A stretch of DNA of 64,000 bases from Gracilaria vermiculophylla (GCA_019155205.2 JAHNZQ020003147.1:564085-628084), one strand, 5' to 3'; shown: positions 48,039-59,131, counted from the stretch's first letter. Made by a program: numbers and translations. The notes: generated by a model from the letters alone, not told the origin.

Positions 48039-50113
48039 TGTTTCGTGGCGGCCGAAAGGGTCTGTGAGGAACTGAGAAGTAAAGGTTTGTGGAGAGAGAA
48101 CTGTGATGGCATGCGTGGAGCGTGGTGGGAGCGTGCGTGGGGGCAGTGAAGGCTAGGCAGCAGGTTCATTCAGCATACATGGGCGAATTTGGGCAGGCAA
48201 GTGGCGACAGAAAAGAAAACGGAAAGCACAAAGGTAGCGAGGGGGAGGTGTTGGTGGGAAGCCGCCGACTTGACGGGAAGGGATAGAGGGCAGGCGTTGC
48301 CCCTGGGGCCGCCGGGTGAGGTGCGCTTGAGGCGCAAGTGGAGCGTGGCCGCAGACGGTGCGGTGCGCCTTACGCTGTGCCCAGCACAACATACAAAAAC
48401 AGCGCCGAATCGATGATCCGCACAGTGCACATGAAAAAAAAGCCTTTGTGGAAACCGTTCGCATCAGCGCGCTGTCATCACTCGAGATTACTTTTCACCA
48501 ATTGGCGACCCGCACCCGCTGTATCATAGCCCCCTTCATTTGCTTCTGCCTTCTTGCTATGGTACCTCGTTTCCAGCCGTGGAAGGATAGTTCCCTAAAT
48601 TTAATACGTACCTTCGTTTCAGACATTCCAATGCTCTCCATGTCTCGTTCAAGCCAAGACTTTGTCACATAGGCATGGTTTGTTGCGATCGGCGTTTTCA
48701 GAGCTTTTGCTTATCAAGTCTCGAGTTTTTTTTTAGTGGAGCTGCAGAAGGTAATACCCGCTCGCCTCAAAAATCTCCTCGTATGGTCCTTCATTTGTCT
48801 TTGTATCGTTGGATTTTCATAATTAGTGGCCTAAGTGCTGATCCAATTCCTTGTCTTACACATCGATTCGGCGGGCGATGACAAAAGCATTTAAACATGC
48901 ACCGCTGTCGATTGCCTTGAAGCCACCGGTCATGTGGTCGTCTATTGCTGATGGGCATACTCTTGAATAAGAGTTGGTCCGAGCAGATAATTTTACCTAT
49001 CTTGTCATAAATTCGATTATACATGCCAACACTGAGACGTGGTAGGTTGTCGCCTGTGCCTGAACAATTTTCCGTCCATGTAACTTCCTAACCACTCAAG
49101 TGAAAGAGTCTACATTGAAAGTTGAGCTTTTGCTTGCTATCCATTAGCCAACATGAACATCAGAAACGACATGAAGAACACGGCTCTCCACGGAAAATGT
49201 ACACTATACGATAAGCGGAAGCTCAAAATGTATCGACGGGGCCCAAATCTTTCTTTATTCCACATGGGGATACCCATTTCGGATTATGCTGCAACAAGGA
49301 AGATCGCATTTCTCTGCCACGCATTCCCCATGTTTAGGCAATGCGCGCCATAGGTTTTCTATCATAACAAGAGAAACCTATCGGTAATGACACAGATCAG
49401 CTTGACTTCTGAACAAGGAGAAAGCACCCGCAAGAACACGCTCTTCGCGATGCGCAGTAGTGAATGTGGCTGGATAGCGATTATTTGTCCTTCTTTTCAT
49501 TTTGCTCGTGGCAATTCTGCCAAGTGGTGTACCACTATATCCTTTCTTCAACAAGCCTCTAAATCACCAGGCCGAGGCCGAGATGAGTACCAGTGAGTGT
49601 TGCGCCAAGGATCTTAATTTAACATTACACGCTTTTCGCCGTGCACAAATTGATCCTTGCGACGAATACAATTTATCATACCTCGTGCATTTGTCCAGAG
49701 AACTAGAGTGCCTGCCGCCAACTGATGCCCTCACAGTGCATGTTCCACTGTAGAAGTACTGATATTGCCTGAAAGCCGGTGACGAGTTTCTTTCAGCAAC
49801 AGGGCAACACTTGCGGTGATGCTCTTCCATGGTGCGCTTACCTCCGTCGAGAGAGTTCGTGTTTTCAAAAAGAGTTCAAAAAAATAACGGCAGAAGTGTG
49901 ATTCCGACTTCAGAATGGTGATTATCCCCATCTTCACGATAATCATCACTGCCTTGTCTCTCATCAGACTGAATTCTGTACTCTAGATCACAAAGCCGTG
50001 CGGTGTGTACTGTATCAACAAAACGGCCAACCTCCTTAACTCCGTCTCTCCCGCCTCCCTTCATCTCAAGGAAGACACATTAAGCTCACAGCCCCGAATT
50101 TTTCCATTGAGCG
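48039..50113. other. Gene-free region between FANCI and the JmjC gene
   Basis: About 2.1 kb separating two divergent starts. The first 400 bp is GC-rich (FANCI promoter side). The rest is AT-richer with only short unsupported frames. I saw no RNA gene. Confidence 0.45.
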
Positions 50114-51283
50114 ATGGAAGAAGGCGACCAAAACTCCGAGCCTCGTATTCAACTTCTTCTGCAACGTGTTACAAAGCTCGTTCTTTCTCGTAAGAAGCAA
50201 GTTGAAGAAGAGCTGCGGGCTTGCGGGCGTTCCCGATTAGCTCGAATGGTTTGTCGCCTTCCGTCTTTGGAACCAGAGCAGCTGGAAAAGATCGCAATGA
50301 AAGATTTGCCTATTGCCAGTGGCGCACTTGCATTGGCTGCAGCAAGTTCCTGTGTTGTACACGCGACAAATCGACGCCTCAACGATGCTTGTCGAAGTGC
50401 GGACGTGGCTCTCATTATGTTGGGCATTCCACTAGGCCAACCACTTTTGGACTTTATTATCCTAGTTGAACAAGACTCTCTTCTGGACAATTCTCTATTT
50501 ATCGAAGAGGGAGCTGTTTTTGCTGAAGATAGCGATGACGATGAAAGTATTGAGTCCTCTGTGATGAAGGACATGAACGAAAGATGTGCAGAAGTTGTTG
50601 AAAAGTACTTTAGTGTGGCAGACTTCGCGAAGTACTTCAATAATGACGAACCTGTTGTTATTAGAAAACTGGCTTCGTCTTGGCCATCTGTGCAGAAGTG
50701 GAATGATCCGACATATTTAGGAAATCGTTATGGACATCGAACTGTTCCCGTGGAACACACTTCATCCGCAGGCAGGATGCAAGAAAGGTTTTGTTCAATA
50801 GCAGAAGTTGTGAACATGATGACACGGAAAAAAGGCTCAGCAATTCAGGATAATGTGTATATGGCTCAACATCCGATACTTGATTACATCCCAGACATGA
50901 GAGACGGTATCAGAACACCTCCGTACTTGACTGTAGTCGGTAAAACCAAGGCTGACCTTGTAAACATGTGGATTGGATCATCGGGGACCGGGACGAAACT
51001 GCACTTCGATTCTGCAGATAATATACTTGTCCAACTCGTAGGGCGCAAAAAGATAGTGTTAATCGACGCAGGTCAGAGCGAACTGCTTTACCAAAGAAAC
51101 CCGACTGACAATATTTCCCCGGTGGACATTACAAAACCCGACCTAGAAAAATTTCCTCGCTTTGCAGAAGTGCATGGCATGACTGTATATCTGGAGCCAG
51201 GAGATGCAGTGTATATACCAGCTCAGTATTGGCACTGGGTTCGTGCTATTTCGTCATCAATATCAGTAAACTTCTGGTTCTGA
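50114..51283 (+). CDS. JMJD5/KDM8-like JmjC 2-oxoglutarate oxygenase (389 aa)
   Basis: An Fe(II)- and 2-oxoglutarate-dependent hydroxylase of the JmjC (cupin_8) group. The N-terminal 130 residues are helical (LACGR... region around ELRACGRSRLARMVCR), as in JMJD5. The JmjC domain opens with the typical EYFSV...EPVVIRKLASSWP block and contains WIGSSGTGTKLHFDSADNIL. Iron ligands are His297, Asp299 and His374 (QYWHWVRA). The chain ends with SISVNFWF, the usual end of the barrel. JMJD5 acts as an arginyl hydroxylase in animals; the substrate here is unknown. No leader peptide, so cytosol or nucleus is expected. The start is the ATG at 50114. Confidence 0.88.
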   Translation: MEEGDQNSEPRIQLLLQRVTKLVLSRKKQVEEELRACGRSRLARMVCRLPSLEPEQLEKIAMKDLPIASGALALAAASSCVVHATNRRLNDACRSADVALIMLGIPLGQPLLDFIILVEQDSLLDNSLFIEEGAVFAEDSDDDESIESSVMKDMNERCAEVVEKYFSVADFAKYFNNDEPVVIRKLASSWPSVQKWNDPTYLGNRYGHRTVPVEHTSSAGRMQERFCSIAEVVNMMTRKKGSAIQDNVYMAQHPILDYIPDMRDGIRTPPYLTVVGKTKADLVNMWIGSSGTGTKLHFDSADNILVQLVGRKKIVLIDAGQSELLYQRNPTDNISPVDITKPDLEKFPRFAEVHGMTVYLEPGDAVYIPAQYWHWVRAISSSISVNFWF

Positions 51284-51961
51284 TCAAAATCGCAAATCGA
51301 TGTGACGCGAAAGAGCTTTCCGAACTCGTAAGGAACGAAGAAAAGGATGACCATTCTTTGCTATCGTAGGTCAAATTTCCATTCTCTCGAAGCATATGAC
51401 CACTATCGAGGAAGGTCACATGTTTCATGATGTGGCGTTGATGGGACGTTCAGAAGGCCCAGACGGAAAGTACGCTGAAAGATATTTTCCTGATATCGAT
51501 AAAGAGATAGAGTGGCTATTTTCTGCTCGTTCTCCAGAAAAGACAGAGATCGCTAGTTTTAGGGGTTTTACAGATTCGAAATAAGTTCCAACTGTATTTG
51601 AACCCGCTCGTGCAAGCTTCTTAGAAAGTTGGCAGAGAATCTGAGCGGGAAACTTACTTTGAACCAATAGGTAGATGCTTTTGGTCAGTTGCCTCGCATT
51701 GTTCGAAAAGGTAGCATATGCCTAGTTCCTTCTATTAAACACCTCGGGACCACAGTGATTTCTGCACTATCCAGCTTTTCACTTCAAGAAAGCCTTCGAC
51801 CCTTTATAAATTTTGCACAAGAAGCAAATGACAGCGCTCATTATCGAGATCTGCGTGATAGGTTTGTGTGTAGTGACGAGTGTAAGAAAAATGATATCGA
51901 CGGGAAAAAGGTGCACATTCCAAAATCTTCGAATAGCTTCAATTGGTTGAATCCAATATGA
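51284..51961 (+). pseudogene. Possible decayed or spliced coding segment downstream of the JmjC gene
   Basis: Three frames take turns in showing protein-like sequence with little overlap: a short segment reading LSELVRNEEKDDHSLLS at about 51280-51369, a 62-codon ATG frame at 51396-51584 (MTTIEEGHMFHDVALMGRSE), a piece at about 51586-51645 (VPTVFEPARASFLESW) and a final segment from 51671 to 51961 (LPRIVRKGSICLVPSIKHLG). No clear GT-AG pairs join them. This may be a frameshifted gene remnant, a multi-intron gene I could not resolve, or chance. I recognise no family. Confidence 0.25.
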
Positions 51962-52412
51962 ATCCAATATTGAAACACAATGTCCCTGAGTTCTTCAGAT
52001 GCCGTGCACAAAATGACTGAAGGCCTGTTCTTTAAACGAGAAAGAACAAAGCTAACACTGTACCACAATGTGAGAAGAGAACAAAGACGTGCTTCTAACA
52101 GCCGGAACCAAATGATTGAGTCGTATGTTTGCGTTTTATGGGTAGAAAGGTGGCATACACCACAACTATCGTTCCAATTGAGGTAAGACACTGCTTAGGT
52201 GACTTGAAGAAAGGCCATCACAGCGTCGTTGATGCTGGGTGACAAAATCAAAGTGGATGTAAATAAAAAAGCACCAAACTTTTCGCGCCTCATCTGTCCT
52301 AAGGGTCGTGTGTTTTCGAGTGCAATCTGGGGATAGTCATAATGAACCGAAGAAGAACACGTACGGATCTCATGAGCCATTGCGGATCGAAACGATGAGT
52401 TAGCTCAAGCTT
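51962..52412. other. Gene-free spacer
   Basis: No gene supported. It holds a short imperfect direct repeat (aatccaatat, twice, at 51953-51971) at its left edge and the 3' side of the EF-hand gene. Confidence 0.4.
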
Positions 52413-52952
52413 TTAGGATGTCAACCGCAAGGCCATTTCTTTTTTGTCAACGCGCCCATCTTCTGTCGTTCCCACAAGACTCACGAGTTGGTCAATCTCT
52501 TCTTCAGAAAGTTTCTCTCCGAACTGCGTCAAATTTTTTTTCAGGTCATCTACGGTGACGTACGGAGAAGAGTCAAAAATACGAAACGCTGCTTCCACTT
52601 CAGAGGTCGAAAGCTTTTTGTGCTTCCGCCGTACTTCGGCAATAGCTGAAACAAATTGTTCGAAGGTAGCAGTATCGCTGCTCATGCTGTACCTGTTTAT
52701 GAGTTCGTTCAAGGTCACCTCTGTTGGATACTCGCCTGCAGCGCGGATAATGGTACCAATTCGATCAACCGGAACGCATCCTTTTAGTGATTTTAAACGT
52801 AAAATCTTGGTTAGTTCTCTTCAGCACATACATTTGCTTCCACCAACGTTGACATACCTACCTTTTCCAGAAGGGTCAAACACATCGAAGATTGCTCGAA
52901 GGTTTTCCTCATCATCTGTCAAAGCTTTGCCCGTTGAGAATGGCGAGCTCAT
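52413..52952 (-). CDS. EF-hand (calmodulin/EFCAB2-like) protein, two exons (152 aa)
   Basis: Exon 1 is 52952-52862 and exon 2 is 52780-52413. The 81-nt intron has donor GTAGGT and acceptor AAAAG. Splicing gives a first EF-hand helix and loop, ...AIFDVFDPSGKGCVPVDRIG, followed by TIIRAAGEYPTEVTLNELI. This has the calmodulin-superfamily layout of four EF-hand units in two lobes, and the block around TIIRAAGEYPTE resembles EFCAB2/DRC8. The loops are degenerate: the first lacks Glu at position 12, and the others lack the full DxDxDG pattern. So calcium binding is doubtful, as in myosin light chains. The start is the ATG at 52952 (MSSPFSTGK). The splice junction is well supported because it restores the EF loop. 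Confidence 0.8.
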
Positions 52953-54097
52953 TTCGGTTCCTGATGGTACTCGGGGTTCAGATTCTGTATTGGTACAGTA
53001 GTGTTTCGTTCCTGATAGAGATACGAGCTACGAAGGAACGTGTGCTTATTCTTGGCGAACGCCGTAACGTTTGCACTGGAAACTGGAAACTTTCCAGACT
53101 GCATCGTTCAGCTTCAAATTTTGAATCAACACAATTTAAAACATGATTGGGTTTTATGCCGTCTGGTGTGTTACAGCAGAACACCTTGGCACAGTAGGGG
53201 TTGGAATCAGAATTGCATGCACAGATTTGACCACATCGCCACTACTGTACACGGTGATACTCCCACACCTGAAGGATATCTTCCGTAGGCACATGCAAGT
53301 TTGCTGATAGAGCGGCTCAAACCGTCCAGACCTGAGTCGATTCGTTTCACGCAGGCACGAGTTTAGTTTCACAGAGTCTGACACACGGTGATGACGGTTC
53401 GTAGGGCATGGAACATTGCTACTCTGAGGGTTATGCACAAAGAACTCCCATAAAGGCAATGGAACATATAATCGAACACAATGCACTACATCGTTGCGAA
53501 GGCTTGAATTCTTCAGTACACCCTGCAGAACATGCACCGAAGCAGAGGGACGTCGCATATGGCAGAGCTGTAAAGGCAGTGAAGCAGTTGAGGTGCTGAG
53601 CGTGTTGCTACTATCAATAGACTGTGGGCCGACCAAGAGGTACAAGTACTTTACGGTGGTTGTAATAAAACAACCGAGTGGCTCGGTGTGACAGTCGCAT
53701 GATTGAGAAGAATGACCTGAGAATTCCTTAAACGCACCGCGAGGAATAGATGTTTCTGTTGCTTCGCATTACAATTCAGAGAGCTGAACTGCGTTGGCAT
53801 TCTTGAGTCACACTGCGACTGCGTCAAGCAATGGACCAGCTGGCTACACGCTGAGTTCTGCATGACTCATTCCATTCGGTATCGATAGCAAGAGTCAGCC
53901 CTGCACATCAGCCAGATCGATCACCCTCAAGTGGCTTTAGGGATGAGCCCAATGACTTTGTCTTCTCCGACAAATCCCACGCAGGACAATTTCTTGTTCT
54001 CAAACATAGCAAACTCGGCATCCAATTTTGGTCGGTCACACGAAAAACGTACTGCTCCGCGTACTTTAAATGTTTTTATACACAACGATTAGGTTCT
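52953..54097. other. Gene-free region
   Basis: About 1.1 kb between the EF-hand gene start and the Obg gene end, both on the - strand. A 163-codon - frame at 53154-53645 has no domain and an uneven composition, and I do not support it. Confidence 0.45.
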
Positions 54098-55429
54098 TTA
54101 AAATGTTAGATCACTTCCTGACATTCGTTCTTTTCGCGTAGAAGCCTTGCATGGGAGAGAGCCTGCAATGTACTTCACGACGTCTTGGATACCAGTTTGA
54201 AACTGAGCAGACGTGGGGAATATCGCGATTTGGTTGCCAACGTGTCCCAACAGACGGTTGAGACTAGCTACAGCACTCTCCCCAGCATCCATTTTGTTAG
54301 CCACAATGCAACTCAATCTCTTCGACAGTCCTGATTCGTGCATTTCCAGTTCCTTCTGCAAAATGTCAAAGTGCCGCACAGCGACTTCTTCTTCTGAAGA
54401 GAGGTCAAGCACATACACAAGGAACGTCGTTCTTTCAATATGTCTCAAGAACTCATGTCCTAGCCCGCGATTCTCATGGGCCCCCTCAATAAGACCTGGA
54501 ATATCAGCTACAGTAAATGTGGGCTTGTCCTGTGGGTTGACGGAATGTGCGTTAACAACTCCTATGTGTGGTCGAAGAGTCGTAAACGGATAAGATGCAA
54601 CCTTTGGCTTCGCGCTCGATATTGCGCGAAGAAATGTGCTCTTTCCGGCATTTGGAAATCCTACAAGCCCTACATCTGCTATTGTTTTCAGTTCAAGTTC
54701 CAATCGCTTCTTCTCTCCTCTTTCTCCAAGATCTGAGTTTATCGGTGATCTGTTTCGGGAAGACTTGAAAGCGACATTTCCACGACCACCACACCCTCCC
54801 TTCACAATTTGGGCACGTTGTCCATGTTGATTAAGTTCACACAAAACAATAGAATTTGGATACCGCACTTGGTCGTGCAACAAATCGTCGTAGGAATATT
54901 CCATGTCGGCCATTAATTCGAGACTAGACGCTTTACCAGGAGAAATCAATTGGCGAACAATGGTTCCAGGAGGCACATTGACAATGAGGTCTTTACCACA
55001 ACGCCCTTGCCGCTTGGCAGACATACCAGGGCTGCCATTCCCCGCTTTGAGAGTGTAAGTGGACATTCGCAATGAATTGCAGCCAGATGAAGCCTGCAAC
55101 CAAACCGAACCACCCTTGCCACCATGCCCACCATCCGGGGGCGCGATTTCTTGGTTTGGACCTCTGCCGAATGAGGCGCAACCTGACCCTCCGTCGCCGG
55201 CCTCCACTGTAACAACGACTCTATCCACGAACGAGCGAAGTCGATTTGAAAATGCGCGTGAAGTGCGATGGAAGTTCACTGATGGGGACGTAATGCGGCC
55301 AAAGCAAGATTTCTTGACTGGGACGATATGTTGCCCATCTTTGGTTTGCGCAAGTGTGACTAAACTCGATCTGAGGCACATCGGTCGATAACAAGCATAT
55401 GCGCGTGCGGCGCCACATAGGTGATGCAT
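54098..55429 (-). CDS. obg: Obg-family GTPase, organellar (443 aa)
   Basis: Obg/CgtA GTPases aid assembly of the large ribosomal subunit. Residues 1-70 form a basic leader. The glycine-rich Obg domain follows (VTVEAGDGGSGCASFGRGPN, PPDGGHGGKGGSVWL, KGGCGGRGNVAFKSS). Then comes the G domain: G1 GFPNAGKST, G2 around YPFTTLRP, G3 DIPGL, G4 NKMD. The bacterial OCT domain is absent, as in mitochondrial MTG2 and some plastid forms. The leader (MHHLCGAARAYACYRPMCLR) suggests import into a mitochondrion or plastid; I cannot tell which. The start is the ATG at 55429; the frame upstream opens only with TTG. Confidence 0.92.
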   Translation of the reverse strand: MHHLCGAARAYACYRPMCLRSSLVTLAQTKDGQHIVPVKKSCFGRITSPSVNFHRTSRAFSNRLRSFVDRVVVTVEAGDGGSGCASFGRGPNQEIAPPDGGHGGKGGSVWLQASSGCNSLRMSTYTLKAGNGSPGMSAKRQGRCGKDLIVNVPPGTIVRQLISPGKASSLELMADMEYSYDDLLHDQVRYPNSIVLCELNQHGQRAQIVKGGCGGRGNVAFKSSRNRSPINSDLGERGEKKRLELELKTIADVGLVGFPNAGKSTFLRAISSAKPKVASYPFTTLRPHIGVVNAHSVNPQDKPTFTVADIPGLIEGAHENRGLGHEFLRHIERTTFLVYVLDLSSEEEVAVRHFDILQKELEMHESGLSKRLSCIVANKMDAGESAVASLNRLLGHVGNQIAIFPTSAQFQTGIQDVVKYIAGSLPCKASTRKERMSGSDLTF

Positions 55430-55920
55430 CTTGCTCACCTGTACCGGCAAAACTGATCAACTCACAACTGTATGGCGTTTCAAAAAAGCTGGGCTGCATG
55501 TCTGAGCGCAATGCCCAGCTGCACCGTTGTGAAAACTTTAGTTTTAGAGACTCTGGCGCTGGTCGTTGCAAACTTTACATAGATTATGTTTACATGCTCT
55601 TAATCCACACGGGACTTATGACATCTGGTCAGACAACTGCTTCTCGAGCAGCTGCTCTCTTGGATCCGAGTGCGTAGTCCCAACTTGTGCGAAGCAAAAG
55701 CAATTAGAGCTGCGCAGGTTCAATTGAGTAGTTGAAAAGACGTTAGCGACGTGGCAGCTGCTGCGCTGCGGTTCGCTGTGCCATCATCACAAAAGATGAC
55801 ACATGTGATGATCGACGTCACGTCACCACCCACATCGATGCCTAACGATACTCTCTCCCCACCGACAACGTCCACGTTTTCCGTACCCCACATATACCCG
55901 TCATCAAGGACCCCCCATCA
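55430..55920. promoter_or_regulatory. Divergent spacer between Obg and a coiled-coil gene
   Basis: About 490 bp. No gene supported. It must hold both promoters. Confidence 0.4.
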
Positions 55921-56730
55921 ATGCAACCTCCGCAATTACATGAAGCCACAGCCGATCCTCCGGAGACAGAGTGGGCCACTCAAATTCCGCTACTCCAACA
56001 GGAAATAGACAAATTAAACGAACTACTGTCACAGATAGAAAACGAAGAAGCCGAAACCGACCAGCAATTCCAGTCTCTCTCCTACGCCTTGGAGCTCACG
56101 AAAAGTGAGGCGGTGCGGCGAAGGCGCTCCAACGATGAATTACAATATGCCTACAAAACCCCGCAATCAGGCGACGACAACATCGACCAGCAAGTGCAGT
56201 CGCTCGAGGCAGAGCTTCTCAACGCCAAAAGAGATGCGGCCAACCTGGTGTACGAAATCGAGCAGTTGGAATTCAAGATCAAACGCGGCCATCAACACGA
56301 GAAACAAGTCACGCACACGTACGGAGAGGTTGTGAGCCCGCGCTCCCCGTCAGTGAAAAGCCCGCGAGCGTCATTTTCTTCATCGTCGCTGATATCACCT
56401 GGAGCGCGACCTTCGCGCCTGATTGGGGATGTAGACGCGCTTGTGCGAGTACAATTGGACGACGAAACAGCTGACGATGGTGCGGAGCATTTTGGTATGT
56501 GTCGTCTCGGAGTATCTGCTGGTGGCCACATGGCCATCTATTCGTATGCCAGCGCAGAGCCCGTGGCGCATTTGGACGAACGACAACTGAGTTCGGAACA
56601 AGTGGACGAAGGTGACGTGGAAGCATTGCGGAAGGCGATGGACAGCATGGTTATTCGAGTCGGTTCGGACCAATACTCGCTGTGCGGGTTACGTGAGGCG
56701 GTGCTGAGCTGCAGACAGTTGATAGAGTGA
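55921..56730 (+). CDS. Coiled-coil protein, unknown function (269 aa)
   Basis: I do not recognise the family. Residues 20-130 form a long heptad-like coiled coil (LQQEIDKLNELLSQIENEEA, VQSLEAELLNAKRDAANLVY). A Ser/Pro-rich hinge follows (GEVVSPRSPSVKSPRASFSS) and then a compact C-terminal domain of about 110 residues (VRVQLDDETADDGAEHFGMC; MDSMVIRVGSDQYSLCGLRE). No signal or membrane segment. The SP/SPR sites in the hinge could be targets of proline-directed kinases. The gene ends 31 bp from the convergent WBP2-like gene. Confidence 0.65.
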   Translation: MQPPQLHEATADPPETEWATQIPLLQQEIDKLNELLSQIENEEAETDQQFQSLSYALELTKSEAVRRRRSNDELQYAYKTPQSGDDNIDQQVQSLEAELLNAKRDAANLVYEIEQLEFKIKRGHQHEKQVTHTYGEVVSPRSPSVKSPRASFSSSSLISPGARPSRLIGDVDALVRVQLDDETADDGAEHFGMCRLGVSAGGHMAIYSYASAEPVAHLDERQLSSEQVDEGDVEALRKAMDSMVIRVGSDQYSLCGLREAVLSCRQLIE

Positions 56731-56761
56731 AGCTAAGGGACGGCGGGGAGGGGTAGGGGGG

Positions 56762-57328
56762 CTATGGAAACGCAGGGTGCTTCATCTGCGTGGCAAGATG
56801 CAAGTAACGGCGGTCGGTAGGATCTACAAAGGCAAAGTACTTTCCAGAAGGCACCAGTTTCTTGTCAACCTGCGCGCGAAGCACGCGCGTATGAAACGCA
56901 AGGCGCTGCGGGTCAGCTATGAGTTCGCGAAGCGCGTGAAACAACTCGTCGTTGACATGCACGTCTAGCAGCTGCAGTCGAAAGTGCATCCTCTTGCACG
57001 CGTTGAAGATGGGGTCAGGCGTGTGCAGCTCGCACGGCATGAGCAAGCCGGCGATGTGTTGGTTATCGAAGAAGGGGCGGCGAATGTGTAGGCGGTCTGG
57101 GCGCAGCCAGGCCAGCGGGATGGAGAGATGGGCGCGGGCTGTGGAAGGCGGCGTGAGGCTGAACAGAAGTCGGCACGTGGTGAGGCGCAGCGTGCCGACA
57201 CCGTCGAAGGCGGCGAGCGAGGCCCAGGCCGAGCCATCGCCAGCGGCGAGGAAGAGCTTAGTGTTGGGCCAGGTCGAGAGCACGCTCTCTCCCGGGACGG
57301 GGGTGGCGCGCGGGTCTGTGCTGTTCAT
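56762..57328 (-). CDS. WBP2/GRAM-domain-like protein (188 aa)
   Basis: The segment ESVLSTWPNTKLFLAAGDGS, then GTLRLTTCRLLFSL, then PLAWLRPDRLHIRRPFFDNQ and FNACKRMHFRLQLLD, matches the PH-GRAM layout of WBP2-type proteins. In these the GRAM domain is followed by a tail that is often Pro/Tyr-rich. Here the tail is short and lacks PPxY motifs, so a WW-domain partner is not obvious. The start is the ATG at 57328 (MNSTDPRA); 34 upstream codons without ATG are Arg/Pro-rich. GRAM domains bind lipids or proteins; the role here is unknown. Confidence 0.6.
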   Translation of the reverse strand: MNSTDPRATPVPGESVLSTWPNTKLFLAAGDGSAWASLAAFDGVGTLRLTTCRLLFSLTPPSTARAHLSIPLAWLRPDRLHIRRPFFDNQHIAGLLMPCELHTPDPIFNACKRMHFRLQLLDVHVNDELFHALRELIADPQRLAFHTRVLRAQVDKKLVPSGKYFAFVDPTDRRYLHLATQMKHPAFP

Positions 57329-57649
57329 GCTGACGCGCACGGCGGCGGGCGCGCGGACGCGGGAGCGCAGACGCAAGTCGGCAAGCGGCCGCGGTGCTGC
57401 CAGAGATGCTGGAGATAGTCCTTCCCCCACACAGCACTCGCGCAGTCACTGATGCGCATCCGCTCGGACGCCAAGCGCGGCCTAACAGGGGGAACGCGTT
57501 CATTGGCCGCCGCCCCCACTCTTCGCACCACGTGGTGCGCACGTGCCGCCCAGATTGGGCCTGAAACGCGTACACGTCGCACACACCTCAGCTTTCTCGT
57601 GAGATGCGTGCAAAGCTGCCCTTTACTGCGTCATTCGCATTGCACTAAA
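57329..57649. other. Spacer between WBP2-like and transporter genes
   Basis: About 320 bp, GC-rich, upstream of the WBP2-like gene and downstream of the transporter gene (both - strand). No gene supported. Confidence 0.4.
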
Positions 57650-59131
57650 TTAGTAGTTGAAGATCACGCTCCCAAACAAGCCAACGAAGCAGATCAGCCC
57701 GCCGAAAAACACAAAAGTGCCCCCAATCACCAACCGCAGTGGGTCCCGGTCTTCGAAGTCCTTCTCGCTCTGGAAGCGAACCATCAGTTTTCCTGGGTAG
57801 AAGAACATAATCAGAGCAATGCACCCTCCCGCCAGCGAATTGGCCAATCCCAATTCCGGCAACGACAGTGCCGCACCAGCGACGAAAATGTTCAACGCCG
57901 CAGCCAGTGCGATGCGCTTCACATCTCTCATGGATGTAGTCAGCGATCCGTACAGTTTCTTCTCAAGCTTCTGGCGCAGCGGGATGATGAACAGCGAGTA
58001 CGTGATCAGAAGCAGACCACCGATAGACCACGTAGCAACAAAGCCAGCAAATGAACCAGGAGGCAATCCCTCCACTGCGTTCGTAGTGATGTTCTTACCA
58101 CTGTAGATCAAGTATCCAGCCAAGGCCACCGGGATGTAGCAACCGATTTGAATTCCAATCGTCGTTGCGTTCACGAGCGCCATACGCATGCGAGTCGCAT
58201 TCCTCAGTTCGCAGAGCGTTTCTGTCAACACGTAATGGAATGCATAAACAAAGCAAATCATAGGCATTGAGTAAACCAGACCTCCAATGTCTACAGACTC
58301 CCAGGTCTTCGATGGCGGCGATTCCCACTCATCGTTGGTAAACAACTGCAAAATCAGTGCCGCTGCTTGCATGTAGCACCCTGCGGCCGCAATGGCGGAC
58401 GCCGGACCAAAGGCGGCTAGATTTCCAACTAGCGTCACCGGGAATAGAATAATGAGTGTTATGAGAATAAGACTGTCGCGTCCCACGCAGGATGGAATCG
58501 GCAACATTTTCTGTGACAATCAAAAATGGCATATGAAATGCACAAAAACACGTTAGTTCATCCAGTCATATTTGCATGGAGCGCTAAACCCCCACCCATC
58601 CTGCGGAACACTGTTTAGGACCGAATAACTTACCGGAAGAAGATCTGCGAGACCCACAATGTAAGAGATGGCAGCAACGATAAGAGCGACGGCCAGAAGA
58701 ATTTCCGCCACTAAACCTTGCACGGGTCCAAAGTAGTATCTGATGATATCATCGTACGAGCTCTTGTTGCATCTCAGACCAGCGTTTACAACTGCCTGCG
58801 CAGAGATGAAAGCCATGACGGCAAAGATTCCTATGAACTGCATCGCCACAATTGGACCAGAAATCATCATAGCGTAAGGCAAGCTGAGCATGGAAGCGCC
58901 TAACGCGCATGCCGCCAAGTTCATGGCAGAAGAAAAGATTGTGCCCGTTGGCGGAGGAGCATCATCTGGAAGCGGCCATGTCCTGTCTGACACCAGAGTT
59001 GGACTATCACCGCCCTCCGTATCTGCCAGAAGCGCTGTCGCCTCACCACCCGAAGAGATAGAGGAATACAATTCAGCGCCTGCCGCTGTTGCGGCGTCGG
59101 AAGCGGCATTAGTGTCGATATTGTCTGCCAT
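57650..59131 (-). CDS. AAAP/SLC38-type amino-acid transporter, two exons (452 aa)
   Basis: A proton- or sodium-coupled amino-acid permease of the AAAP family. Exon 1 is 59131-58634 and exon 2 is 58510-57650. The 123-nt intron has donor GTAAGT and acceptor GTCACAG, is phase 0, and joins ...GLADLLP to KMLPIPSC.... The first helix has the family motif GTIFSSAMNLAACALGASML, followed by LPYAM. About ten to eleven membrane helices are seen in all. A soluble N-terminus of about 60 residues is acidic and Ser/Ala-rich, which is like vacuolar/lysosomal members (AVT, SLC38A9-type). The start is the ATG at 59131 (MADNIDTN). Substrate and membrane are not determined. Confidence 0.87.

Noticed and set aside
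53154..53645. A 163-codon - frame
   Set aside because: Composition is unlike a protein and no motif is present; it opens upstream without a convincing start.
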